DNA from: Druceiella hillmani
Lineage: Eukaryota; Arthropoda; Insecta; Lepidoptera; Hepialidae
Assembly (NCBI GenBank): GCA_039881145.1
Contig: JAYKKI010000013.1
Location: forward strand, 42,551,501 to 42,615,500
Length of the DNA stretch: 64,000 nt
Direction: 5' to 3'
In this document: piece after piece, positions 24,001 to 39,000 of the stretch
Numbering within the stretch: the first letter of the stretch is position 1
Layout: every line of letters starts with the position of its first letter
The notes under the pieces: generated by a model
What the model saw: the letters and a program-made list of their open reading frames with translations, nothing else
What the model was told of the DNA's origin: nothing
The model's database searches: none
Made by a program: the position numbers and the translations under genes

Positions 24001-27000
24001 TATTTCAAATGTATCTACCTTACAAATTTAAAATTTTGGTACTTTCCTCAAAAGATATGTTAAGCCAAACATATTGACTTTTATTGCAGACATGGAAAGT
24101 TTTGCATCAAAAACTTAGTCGCGTGATATGTAAATTTCATAACGTCATGATGCCCCAAGCTAACAAGTTAGAAAGGGAGGATTATATCAGTTTTATACAT
24201 TCTGTCATTCTTGTCCATTTATAGCATCCAAGTTATAAGATTGCGCTCTGTTGCTCACACAATTACTTGAAGTTGACTATATATTAGTCAAATGTAATCT
24301 ATGTAGTGCGTTTCGACGTCTCACAATCTGATTTGTGGAACTTTGTGTTTCTTTGTTTATACTACGAATTTTAAGATACAATATTATTTTTTATTTCAAT
24401 CATTAAATAATAATATTTACATCAAATTTATTGCAGTTAAGTATAGTTAATAATTCTTAACCCAAAAACCATTACATATATGAATCAGATTTTTTTTATA
24501 TATATATGTTGCAAATACCTTCTTGCTTCTATTTGTTAGACAAAAATGTAAGATCAAGTTCAATATGACTCACTGGAATTTTGCTTTTGGATTTACTTTA
24601 TTATCTAGACCACACTTTGTCGTTTGTTTGATTTTTTGTCTGTTTGTTTATTTGTTACAGCATCCACACAGTAACCTGGTCAAGGGTCAATTTTATATTA
24701 CTGGAGGAAACTTCTGTTGCATTGATCAAAAATTTATGTGAACTGTATAAATTTAAAAACGATCAAAACCCATCTTGGTTTTAAATAAAACATTTATAAT
24801 TGCTACCGATCTTAAAGTAATTTTGTAAACGAGAACACTATAAAAACTGTAAACTTTACATGTAATAATTCGAGGAAAGAAGATTAGCAATACAATGCAG
24901 ATTAAGATCATTTTGGAATTCTTATATTTTTGTTTGTGTACGCATTACACAAAGATTACTGACCCAATATGGATGAAATGTTTAGAATAACATAGGGGTC
25001 AACTTGAAGTAACATTTAGTTTTTATTTCATCGCAATCGGCTCAATCAATGAGAAGATATTTTTCTAAGAATTCTTTAACATTGCATTAGTGGAACAACA
25101 AAGAAGTGTATAACTAGTTGAATTGTAATCATTTCACAAATGTATAGTACCTATGTACATCAATAGATGGTGTTAGGTGTATTTTAAAATGCGCAATAAA
25201 CTTTTGCACCTGGCTATACATTAGCTAAATGCTTTTCGATGGCACTCCTTCTTTTCACGAACATGTCAGTGTCTCTAACTTGAAGTTTTATGTACCTTTG
25301 ACATCAAGTAATAAAGTTAAATTTCTGTCCTAACTCGGATATATATACTAGTATAGACTCGGTTATATGTACTAGTATAATAAAGAAGTAAAGTGCGCGA
25401 GTAAGTTAGTTTAAAAAAACCAATAGATTTTAAAAATTGTTTCACTAGTTGATAGGTAACACCTTTTGTTCCATTATAAACTATATTTCATCCAGTTTTA
25501 TACAATGGAATAACCGCAAAAGGGATTGAAATTATTAAAGACAGGTACAAACGCCTATATTTTCACGAGAAAATTCCTAGACTATGCGTAAGCTAAATTT
25601 AAGTTTTTGGTCATTTTTGGAGGAAATTTAATGAAAAGATAATACGTGAAATCGTTATTCTAAATTTAAGCGGTAGTTTTAAGAGAAAAGGTTAACTGTC
25701 CTGAAAACCATATCTTTGTCATCACATAGAGTGATTCTTTGAGATATATTTATATAATTTTATGTATGGAGTATTTTAAAATGGCTCTCATAACTAATAA
25801 TCCAGGAAGAAACTTTTAAAATTGTTTGAATAAATTTTATATCAGAATGCTTTTCTTATAGGCATCTATATGTTGGGTTGTTCTGAGTGGAAAATTCAGG
25901 AAATCAGAAAATCTTACTTCTCAATCATAATTACATTTAAATATTTTTATTATCTTAAACAGAACCGATAGGAAAAAAATACTTAAACAATCACGAAATT
26001 ACACTTCCTTTCTACAAAATAATACTAGTATTATACAATATAACTTGTATTGTTCAATATAACTTGTATTGTTCAATATATAATGCGGCTTTTTACCACA
26101 ACAATACGAGTATTATTTTGCAGAAAGGAAACGTCTTTTTTGCAAAATAATAATCAAATTGTTCTATATTTCAATTTCAATAATTGTATTGTTCAATAGT
26201 TCAATAATCAACGGCATAAGGAGTTCATCGTATTGCTTTTTAATGACACCATGTGGCGCTCAATGGCATGCACTGTAGGACGCTTAATGCTTACATTAAC
26301 GTTGAAATAGTAAATCTTAAAAGCGGGATGAGTATTAAATTTTTTTTTAATTATAATCATCTTATTTTATTCTCAGGAGCCCATAGAAGTCAGCTTGCTA
26401 TGTAAATTTATAAATAAACATAAAAAATGGAGTAATAAAAAAGGAATACGAAAAAAGGCAAAAAAATGTTAAAAATAAATACATTAATTAATTTCCATTA
26501 TCCATATGAACGATTTTTACAAAATAATCGTTTTCCATAAATACGTCCGAAACAGATTCATTAAAAAACAGATTCCAGAATTTTTATATTATTTTCAGTG
26601 TATTGAAGATATATGATAATTCAATGCCTTTTACGACAGCCAAATTATTAAGAGATACATGATTGTCATTGAGATTCCAATTTTTGACAGAAAATATAAC
26701 AATCAGTTCCAGTGATAAAATTTTCTTCTAAAACCATTAATTTTTCAAAACTATCTTCTCCAGTTATAATTACTATTTAAAGGTAATTTCAACTCTTGAC
26801 GACATCTTTCAAATAGTGCTCAATAGCTTTGTGTTCCAGTTTAATGTGGAAGTTAAAAATTAAGTTTCAAATATTGAATATATTTGGTGTTAATTTTATA
26901 GAAATTCGTTTTGATGAAATTACTCTTACGCTTTCTCAACTAAATGAAATTACGTATTTTTTATTCTTTCTTTACAGTTTTTTCTGTAAAAAATCTTTAC

Positions 27001-30000
27001 AAATAGACCACCTGAAGATGTTGTCATACAACGAAACTAGGTCATGGTAAAGAATTTAAATAAATTAGAAATAATACTACATCACATAGTTTTATTTAGT
27101 TGAGAAAAATCTAATTATGTTTCATTTGAATTTTCAATCCACACATTTATATTACTATTTGTAATTACAAAACAATATGCATAAAAGTTCATAGGCTTGG
27201 TAGAACTTAACTTTCAATTTGACGACACATTTCTTATTTTTTTTGAAAATTTAGTTATTAATTTACCTTTCAAGCGCTCGCGTTGCTTATAAGTAACGCT
27301 TGCTCTCTACCCATCAAATAATATATTTTTCATTCTTTTTTTCATAATTATAAATTATGAAAAAGAGAATGAAACATAGAATCGATTGGTGATACATTAG
27401 TCTATGGCGTTTAGTTATTTTTTGCGCTATAATTTTTTACCACCTTAAATTTTTTACTAACCAAAACTTAACGATAACATAAATTTTTATTAGGATAACT
27501 AATTTTTATATATATATGTTTATGTTTAAATATTGTTTATACTTTTTTAGGATAATCACACAAATTGCATTTCATAAAAACTTATAAGCCTTTTTTCTAA
27601 TAAAAACAGAGAATTTTTTCCATATCCTTCATTATTTTTTACACTAATAACTGTATAAGGAAGGTACAAATGCTTCGACTATGTTGTAGCTACATTTTTT
27701 ATATATTTACATAAAAAATTTCAATAAAACAAAATAAGTACTTTCAGAGTTATACATTATTTTAACGACATGGCATGAGCGTCGATGTTATGTAAAAGTG
27801 ACGTATTATTTTACTCACTTTGCTCCCATCAGCTAAACCCTCATGCATTTCTCTGGCCACGAGGGCAGCAGGTCGCACATTACTGTCAGGTGCAGGGTCC
27901 TGCCCATGCGCAGTTTGCAAGTGTACACGCAGCTTTGACCCGCATGCAAAGCCACGAGAGCATGCATGGCATTGGTAAGGTTTCGAGCCTGTATTAAAGT
28001 CATATAGCATTAATATATAAATGTTATTGTTTCATTTGGGATGTACGCTCTAAAAATAAAGATTGTTGAATATTTTTCAATTTGCACTTTTCAACCTGTA
28101 ATTCTGTAAAAAGTTATCTTATTTAAAGTTTTGTGACTTTTGATACATTTATTGAATATTTTTTATCTGTTACTCTGACAGAGTTACAGTTGAAAGAATA
28201 ATATAGAAATCTCTATACTTGTTTCCAAATTCGAAACATCACATGGAGTTAATAAATTTTTTGGAAAATTTTCGAGTGTCGACAATCTTTGACTGAAAAA
28301 TCTAATGAACTGTTTGGATGGGAGTTAAAATGTTCTGATGGCAAGACACGCCTTGCTATTCAGCCAGCTTCGTGTACTGTTGGCTCTTTCTGGTTTGATT
28401 CGGTGAGCTTCGCATCTTGTCTGCCATTTAGCCAGCTTCACTTCTTATCTTCTTTCCGACTTGATTCGAATCAGCATTGTTTTTTATTTACTAATGCTTA
28501 CAACATTACTCGTTTATATCGGTATATTGCATTAAACTGTCTTAAAACGTTAAAAGCGTTATATAATTTGAAATAATAATAATAAGGTTAATAATTAAAG
28601 TTAAATATATATAATTTAAAAATTATTATTTACTTAGTAGTTGTTTGCTTTTGCGGAGTTAAATATGACTTTCGTTTCCATGTCCTTCAAATAAAAATAT
28701 TTCAATAAAAAATATTAAATACAAATTTAGATGTTTCACATCTGCCAGGCATTGTATGATGGATCCGTTTTTTTTAATTTCTTTTTTTTACAAACCTTCC
28801 AATGGCATTTTTAAAGGAGTTACTCTCTGTCAAGTGAAAAAACTCAAATTTAAATTAGACCACTTATAACCTTAACAAGTGACCACAGACAAATTTAAAG
28901 ACGATTTCAAAAGGTGAAACTGTTCTCTTTATATTTTTTAAATTAATTTTGTCAGTCGCTTTAATTATTTTAAAACTTTTTAGTAAATATAACATCACTT
29001 TTTAAAAATTATTTAATTCACGAAGTTTTCATATTTCTTTTTAACTTTTTTAACCTAGTTATTGTACAAAACAGCTGACAGTTCAGATATTTTTCCTTAT
29101 TCATTAGTCTAAATTTTTTTACCCTGTATAGTCAGACCTGCTAAAAACATCAGAAATTGCTTTATTTAGCCTGCCATCTGTTTATCACATTCCTTTTTTT
29201 AATTAGTCAATGAGATCAACATTGTGATGATGAGAAAGAAAGTTTTTTTCGCTTGCACTTAAAGATACAATTAATGAATTTTATGAAAAAAAATTATTAA
29301 ACTTCGTGCATTATTTTATAATTAGAAAAAAATTTAGAGTTTTTAAAATTATATTTTCATCTGTAATTACTGTGAATAAAGTTAAAGAACAATAAAGATA
29401 AAAAAATATTCAATAAATGTATTAAAAAACCAACAAGTGTGCTTTAGACCACACGACTGAAGTAAAACTTCTAATTCACAAAATATAAACTTTGAAATGA
29501 ATATACAATTTTATTCACTTTAAACGTAGAATATTTAATGTATTGAACAAAATAATAATTTATAAAATTGTTCAAGAATGAAATTACAAAATAATCAAAA
29601 AATCACCGTTCGCGTAACGCTAGCAAACTCGCATATATATATATATATTTCATGCACTGGCTATGAGAGGAAGAGAGAAAGAAAATGTGCACGCGCACTG
29701 CTCTCTCTTGCTCTTACAGTGTGATACAGACAACAGGCTTGCACTGTGTCTTAGATATATGAAACATAACTGGCTATGAGAGAAAGAGAGAAAGAAAATG
29801 TGTGCTCGCACCTCTCTCTCTTGTCCCTACAGTAATATACGAAACGTGACTCTCTTTCTGTCTTCACTAACTTATATCACCCTCTCAACTTCCGTTCGCC
29901 TCGCCCGAACACACTTTACGTAACACTCTCGTCACGCATTCACCAGCTTACTCCCCAAGTCAAGCGTGCGTAAAGAAGTTTTACAACTAGGAGATGTCTG

Positions 30001-33000
30001 TTTTAAAATGTTTTTTCTTCTTTTATTCAATATATGCAGGTGCAATATCGAAAAAGTTTCTTAACATTGAAACTACTCTAGAATCACTAACAAATTGTAA
30101 AATGAATGCGTAACTATTGTAACATTCCCTATAAGACTTTAAAACACCTATCAAATAACTTTACAATTATTTGTTACCACTTAGGACGAGTTACGAGACG
30201 ATTACTCTTTATTTCCATAACGTTAATATAACTGTACCACGTTAATCCTGTACCACATTTACGTCTATGGTTTAATTCTGTATGTATGTATCATAATGTG
30301 TTCAAAAGACAACAACGTAATATGGCTTTTAGTTATCTATCATAATTTGGCTTTCCACTCAAATCACGATCACGATTTTCGCTCCATATTGATTAAATTT
30401 AACCTTATACAAATTGGAAAAAAAATGTTAATTTCCAATATAACTTTAGCATTTAAACCAAAAATTTTCAAACTGGAATTCTGTAAATGTACTTAAAAAT
30501 TACTCAAATACTTTATATATATTTCTCATATCTATTACCCTTTAATTTACACTGAAAATCATATATTTATATTTACGATTATTTATGGATGTTTTATGTA
30601 CTTATATACAGTACTTAAGAAAATAATCCTCACCAGTATGCACAGCCATATGCCTGACCAATAGACAGTTCCTCGTAAAGCCCTTCGCGCACACATTACA
30701 TCTATGCACAGCCGTGCGTCTAGCACCCGGTGCGTGCCACGCATCGTAGTGCGCTCTCGCTTGCTCCTGCCATGTGCTGCAAAGTTGACAGTGTGCTCCA
30801 CCACTTGGTGGTAAGTGTGTGGACATGTGGTAGATTAGGGCACTGATAAAATTAAAAAAGAGAAGATAAATTAAGAGTAATTTTTATATATATACACACT
30901 ATACATTTCATAAAATACGTACACTCAAGTTATTTTTGCAAAAATAATTTAGGATTCCTCTAAACAGTTTTTAGAAATGTTGTCTGTTTTTTTGAATACG
31001 CGTCACGTAAAAACTACTGACCAATTAAGATGAAGTTTTACACAAAACATTTGAGTTGATAAGAAATAACATTACTTTTTTATTCCATCTGAATTGGTTT
31101 ACCCAATCAGAAGATACGCGAATTTAATACTTTCAAAAAACATTTCTTTTGCATTAGTACAACAGCCTAAGTACTGAGTGGAAGTGGTGGAACAAGTGCC
31201 TAGCTACTCAACGCACAGTTATTACACAAATGTTTAGTTTATATACGGACAAAAAATAAAATTGTAGTACTAAATAGCAGAATAACTATATAAATATACA
31301 TAAAACTAAAAATTTAAATGCGCTTAATTAATATAACATAACATTCTAAAATGTCTCTCAGTTCATTAATAAAGATGATTCTGTAGTCAGGTGCAACGCA
31401 GATACAGAAATTCTTACCTTCGTGTTGGTAACACAGCACCACATGACTCGCAAACTTCAGATCCATCTTCATTTAACTTCATGTTTTTGTCCTCTTCATT
31501 AACAACGGAGATAGGTATTGCTAGTGAAGAAAAAAAATTAAAGTAATTATTTATTGAAAAGTGAGGTTAATAAAAGCTTTTGTTAACATAAAGTTTATAT
31601 AAATTTTTATCTATTTCATTAATACCATTCTTGCCAACTTCAATATTAAGTTATATTTTTCTTTATTTTTTCATGAAATTATTCTCAAACTGTAATTCAC
31701 ACATTGTAAATTACTATTATGGTCGGATTCGACAACAAGAATCTGAACACGAAACTGCGCTGTTGTAGCCAGTTTCTCTATACAGCGATCTGCTGCCACC
31801 TTAGATTAAAAGAAAAAGGGAAGACACGGTACGCTTTAACAGTGCACAGTCCGTGTAAACCAGGTCCAATAGACCTGGTTGTGTTTCGTTCAACTCAGTT
31901 GTACATAGACTGTCCTTTCACATAGATGTGGGGTTCTTGAAATTAAAATCGCCAATATTTTCAGTCAAATCAACCCAAAAATATCTAATAGTATTTTTAG
32001 CACATGCATTAACCATTCACAAAACAAAAACAGTTTTCATGCATAATTACATAAAAATATTATAAGTTTTCAAAAAAATATTTTCTTTTATTATCGTCAT
32101 GTTTGAATGACAGCAGCGGATGCTGTAATACTAGCAGTGCGTTCGGTGCAAATTGTCAATTTGTAGTATAACCTTGATTCACTCGCGCTACAGTCACAAT
32201 GCATCGCTTCGTCTCTTTCGGATAATTTTACATGTAGGCAATTTGGGATTGCAGCAGCGAGAGTTTGTGTGCGTGTAGTTGTACCCATGCACATTTTATA
32301 TTTACGTAAAATAAAAAGTGTACCGTATCTTCTCTTATGTTTTAATGAAAGACTGCCACATTTTTGTTTGATAGTTGACCTTTCGTCGCTTTAAATAAAA
32401 ATTTGTAAAGCGTTTCACATGACTTTTCGAAAACTATGTGATACCATTTAGTGCTATGGTTTTTTACTCATATATACTTAAAAATGCCAAAGATATCTTT
32501 TGTTTTTGATGTCATTTACTCTTGTCTCGAAAAAAACTGTATCTCTTCCAAACATTATCCAATTTTAATAATTTTTTCGGTGTTTTCTTGTGGAAATATA
32601 TACAGTGAACAAAAATTAAAACAAAAACTGAAATCAAGGTCACATTGTATTTTTGCAGTCCGGTACATCCTTTGTATCAGCAAAATAATTGTTATCGTCA
32701 CTATTATCACTATCACTCAAAATTTGCATTACGCCAAATTGTGAGCGCACCACAATGTTACTCCCACTATCACTTGAAAAACAATCATTTTCACTCGAAT
32801 TATTTTCGTATTCCGACATTATGGGTTAAAAATTTTCTTTTCCTGTATCCTTTTTATATTGTAATTACTAATAGTATTATAATTTGAACTTTATGTAACA
32901 CATAGAAAGATAAAAATTAGCGAAGCGTGCGAGCGACCTCCCCTACCGTACGCTAAACAGCAACTGATTTCGCGAGCGCCATTGCGCTCGTGGTAAATTT

Positions 33001-36000
33001 AGTTAGTACGCACACAAACACAACGGCGCTCATCAGCACTCAAACGATTAAGGACATCTGCAAGCCTTTTAAAAATCTATAACATAGGCCTAGCCATATC
33101 CGAGATTAACCCAGACAAAAAGACAGCATGGGCCATAACTATTTAGGTGACACACTACGCTAGTTCAATTGAATTATTTGCAGACAAAATTACAATAGTA
33201 ACATTTTTTTCCATTTCTTTACAAAACCCTAAAGATTACATTATATAACTTAAATAGTTGTTTTTATTATTTAACATTTGAACAAACCTCTTATTTTTCT
33301 AGGTTTAAAAACTTTGTTTATTACTTATCTCGTTCATATTAAATATAACTATATTTCCTATTCCCTCACACAATTTATCAAGTTATATTCTAATTGAGTA
33401 TAGTATATAATAAACTATAGAGGCGCACTCTTTATATTCTATAAAGAGCGCACAATCTGCTCGATGCTCCACGCTGTCGACAACTAAGTTAGACATTTTT
33501 ACAAATGCGTTAACACAACTGACACAGTGAAGGAGTCGGTATAAATAGGAAATGTAATACAGTGTTACATAGACAGACAGACAAGAATTCTGAAAACAAT
33601 ATTTTAAACTTAAATATCATGTAAATAGACTAATGGGCTCTAAATAAGGAGGACACTTAAATTTTATTTGTAAATATATATAATGTATAATATAATAAAC
33701 ATTTTATTTTAATTAACCTATCAAAATTAATATACATTTTAACTCACCTTTAACTCTTCTATTTTCATTTCCAATTGATTCTCTGTCACCAAAATCATGT
33801 TTGGCTGGCTTTGTTTTCGTAATTTCTTTACTAATAAGAGTGCTCATCTCTTGCTTCGTATCTTCTTTGTTCGACTGCCAAAGCTGGAAATAATAAATAG
33901 GAATTTTTGATAATTTTCAAACTGAAATTTTGGAACAAAAAATTAAGGAGAAAAAGGTTACATTTTCATAAAGTCTGGAAATGTGAATATATGTACCAAG
34001 TCTGATTGAACAAGCAGACCTGTTCTTCATAATCCCCTTTCTCTTATTCTTAGGGAGGAATATTTTGAAAGTAGTGTTTTCAAAATATTTCGAAGAAAAG
34101 ATCTCATTAAACTGTCAATATAACAATTAGAGCTGGTGCCGCAGCCAGTTTTATTATGAAATTGACTGTGTACAGAACAATTTAGAATACCGAATACAAA
34201 ACCGTACCGGAAAAGAAATAATAAAAGTGTTACACGTCGAACACCAAATCCACAGATGTTTTCATGAAAATAAATCTGTAGAAAAAAAACCTATTTTTAT
34301 AGAATGAATTTAGATGAAAAACACTTACTTATTTTTAAGGTTTTATTCTTTTTACAGTGAGATTCTACCAACCCTATTTTTTCAAGATTTTTGATCCAGT
34401 AGTTCGGAAATAATTTTGCCTGTTTAATAATAATAAGTGCATATTATTAGGCCATTTAATTAATTATAATTATATTAAAATAATTTATTATTAAATATCT
34501 GGGAAGCTGGATCAACAAATTTGTAGACCACATATGAGAAACTAAGTTCGCATCGACATGGCCCTTCCAACTTTCGTTAAAATGAGTAAGGTACCTTGTG
34601 ACTGAAATCTCACTATGGGCATGCGGATAGAATGCTACTACGTACTTTTAGTGCTACTATATGGCATAGAAGCCTCGACTCTGACCTAAAACATCATGGA
34701 GATACTGACAGATGAGGATATACTGCCTTATTTTGAAAATATCCTGATAATTTGAAATCCCCGTATTTTTAAATATATGACCGTATAACAAAAGAAAGAT
34801 TGCTATATATATTTAAAAAAACAAATGGAGCTTATGAAAACTATTATGCATAAAAAGCTAACTTACTTTGTGCAAGCCAAGAGAACTAAGAAATACAAAG
34901 TCCTACAACTCATTATCCTGGGAAAGATTGCAGAAAAACAAGGAATAGGGTAGCAATGTGCTACGCCTCGCTTAGGAACTTGCAAGAGTAGTTTGGCTAT
35001 GGTACTATCTCGCACTTTAGATCAGCGACTTCAGTAATGAGGATATACATGGTGTTGTCCAACCTACTATAGAAGCGGAAATGCAAGAGCAAGATTCTTA
35101 GTGAATGATACCTAAAGGGCTGCATAGATTTTATGGCACTCAGTATAGACATAGTTCGTGGTTCAAATTATCATACAGGCTTCTGTTTATCTTCAGATAT
35201 AGCATAAATTCCTGCAGGATGAAACTTGCTATATTTGACCCCATAATAAAAAAATACTACTACAACATAACACCAGATGACGTAACATGTATATTAAATC
35301 AGCAAAACTTTGTAACCTTTTTTATAGACAGATATTGCAATAATCTCAAATAAGAAATTATACACGTCACCTCCATTAAGAATCCACATCGGCAAAAGCT
35401 AGCATTTTATAAGTTTTAAAATATTTATTATAAAAACACTAAGGTTATAAAAGAAAGTTTGAGAATGAATTGAAAAAGGAGGGTGAATGGAAAAATTTTG
35501 TTTGCAATATGGATAATGTACATCTTCTCAAAATAACATGGTTTTTTTTTAAATAAAGAATTCTAGGCATTGCCTGACATTATAAAATTGATAGTATTAA
35601 ATTTTACTAACTGGAGTCCTCCATTTTGTCCTCAAATGATATCCACATGCCCACAAAAGTTTTAAGTTTAAAATCAGAGAGTATTGTCTATAGACAGATT
35701 TGTCTACACAGTACATAGGGTATAGTAACATACAAAGGGTAGAGTAAACTTGTCTATAGACAAGTTTACTCTACCCTATGTGGGTATTTGAAATTTTTTT
35801 TTATATCATAAATCACAATTTCAAGGTAGAAGCTGAGGAAAAGTAAAAAAAATTTGAAGCTGAGGGGAAATGAAAAACAATTTGACAAATCATAAATATT
35901 GACTAAGTCATAGAGATTTAAATTTAGAATTTAAACAAGGACAGCAACACTAAATTAAGTCATCATTTTTAGGAATGCTCTTTTGTATCCTACGAAGACG

Positions 36001-39000
36001 AATGAGATGGTATGATGTTATTACTTCTATCTCTACCATAAAGTTCAGAAATTTATAATTTGCTTATTTCTCAATCAATTTGTATAATTTTTTCAAGACT
36101 GGTTTTACGTTAACGTATATTTTCATGATATTTAAAAAAAATGCAAATTTATAACTATTATTGAAACCTACACAATTAGGATCAAAACTCTATTCTAAAG
36201 TTCTAGTTTAGAGTCAAAGTCTTGGTTAAGAAGGTAGTCATATATATTTTTTGCATATAATTACAGTGTACACTTTTGATGTATGCGCATAAAATTTTTC
36301 GCTGAAATATGTAGAAATAAGAAAGCTGTGACATAGGTCACTTGCGTTGAGCGCTCCGACCAAGTGTCTGTCATATGATGAATTCCCGAGTCCAACTTTT
36401 TGTCAAGTTAATTGTACTTGTAACGGTAAAATTTGTACTTAGTCGATAGTAATAGGCAGTGTGTGTATTTAGTTATGAGAAAACATTCGTACAGTATACT
36501 TGTTTCTATGCTCTAAAAAATTATTATTTTTGTAAAAAACTTGATAATATCAACAACATGTGTGATGCTAGTTGGGCGACATTGTATAACAAAACTAACA
36601 CACAAGAAAATCCTCGAAAATTTGAGACTAGAAGGCACACTCATGACACAAATTTTAGCATGCTTTGACTGTAAGCATTCGAGAACCATTGGTCGACGGA
36701 ACATTTTACGGGAGTTGTTATCCCTCTATATGAGCACCTTTCAAAACCCAAATTTTTTTTTTAAGAAAATATTCGTAATCGCAGTAACTTTTGTTAGCAT
36801 AGCCGTTTATTTTATTTTGAAAATCTAAATTTTTTAGACACCTTAATGCAGCAATCGTAGGGCAAGAATTGTACTTGTATTTGAAGAGGTCTCCATTTTG
36901 CCAAAAAGACAAAAAAAAAGAAAAACGGCTACATTTAACGATACTGACACTAATCTGCTTTAAAAAATACTCAATAATTTTGTTTCAGATGAACGAGGCC
37001 CTAGATTTCAAGTCAACCATGAGAATATATTTTTTTGAGGGACTTTCCCTTATTAATATTCTGACATATTGTTTTTCTTTTAATAACAATTTTATTAAAA
37101 CAAGTTGACAGTAATAATTTCATTAAAACAAGTTGACAGTAATAATAATATGTTAAATCTATAACTCCCTCCTATTTTATGTTTCCAACACCAAAAAAAA
37201 ATTCAAAAATTAAGCATTCTTTACTGTCAAAGCAACTAAACCTCTTAACGCAAGGGCCTGCAAGATAATGCCAGAATAAACAAAAATAAATTACGAAACC
37301 TTATCAAGACTAGCATCGTACGCCTCATGCCTCTTAGCTCGGTGAGCACCCAGCGCTGCGCGGTTGCTGAAGCGACATCCGCAGGAGGAGCACTCCAACT
37401 GTCGTGGCGGCACATGTTCTGTGAGCTGGTGCCGAGTGAGGTCTGCACGACGAGGAAAACTGTATATAAACATATCATGAATCATTTTTGTAATAGCTGA
37501 ATATTGACTATATCTGGTGTTAATTTTGTAGAAATTCATTATCACTTAATTTTTATTCACAACTAAATGAAATTGCGTGATGTAGTACTATATCTACTTT
37601 ATTTAAATTACTAACCACAACCTAGGTTTCATTGTTTCACAACATCTTCAGGTGGGCAATTGGAAGAGATCTCTTCAAATTTTCAGTACTTATCTGTCTC
37701 CTTTGAAATAACCTTATAAATATTTTTAAGTCTTAGTTAAAGCTGTGGGTTAATATGTTCTTTTACCATACCAAATTTTAATTTTCTACATCGAGCCATT
37801 TCTGAAAAATCCCGTTCTGTTTTTCCGATTGAGGTATAAAACTTTGAAAATATTAACAAGAATAACAAATTTTATAAATCAGAATATCAGATAAACTGCA
37901 AATGTTTAATTTAAAACCGTTTTACTTATTATTTTAAAACTCCCATGTTCTAAGTTAACATATTGTAAGACCTTTTAGTTCTCCAAGCAAAACACAATAT
38001 TTGTTAAATCATAAATAAAACCCAATATTTAATCAACCAACTTCTTACTAAATTAGAAAGGCTTTAAAACCTGTGCATTTCATCTTTGGTCTCAAGAAAC
38101 ATGACCATATATATAACTAAAATGGTTAGAGATTTGCTTACGACAAAATCTTTATCTTATATAACTTTTATGTAATATTAAGTTAATATTTCGTAAGACC
38201 CTTTAGTTTTCCAAGCCAAACACAATATTAGTGAAATCGTAAATAAAACCCAATATTTAATCAACCAACTTCTCATTAAATTAGAAAGGCTTTAAAACCT
38301 GTGCATTTCATCTTTGGTCTCAAAAAACATGACCATATATAACTAAAATGGTTAGAGATCTGTGAATGACAAAATTTTATCTTATATAACCTTTCAGCTA
38401 ATAGCATCGAACTACGCTCTAGAGATAAGAAGACCCTTCTAATCCCTCAGCACAGAACTGCTTTCTACGGAGAATCATTTACTGTATATAATGGAGAATC
38501 ATTTACCTCGCCTGAAGTCGCAAATAATCTATGAATCAAATATTACGTATCAAATATCTTATCATTCATTACCTCCCTATCCATTGTGGTTTGCTTGCAT
38601 TGTTCCATTTAATTTAACATCAATTTAATTTGTATCTCTTATTTTCATTTATGAAGTAATTACCTTTAATTTTTTTGGTTATTTATCATTAATAACTGTT
38701 TGGATACTGTCATTTCCCATATCAATTACTACAATATACCACTGCATTATGGTTGACTGTAAGAGATTACTCATATAGAAATAAGTCAATCGCCTACATG
38801 ATTAACTTTCTAAGTCTCAGTAAAGTTTAATAAATAGATGAATAAAACAAAGAAAAGCACTAAACAATTGAACAGCACAAAAGAGAGCAATCATTTTAAA
38901 TTAGTTATTATGTAGAAGACCGTCATTCCTGAAAAGTGGGACATTTAATGTCTCGCTGCAATATTAATGAGATGGGTCGCACTATGCTTGAAATACAGCA

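Noticed and set aside
36541..36828. 95-codon plus-strand frame
   Set aside because: Opposing frames overlap it on the minus strand, no domain is seen, and it lies deep in an intron.
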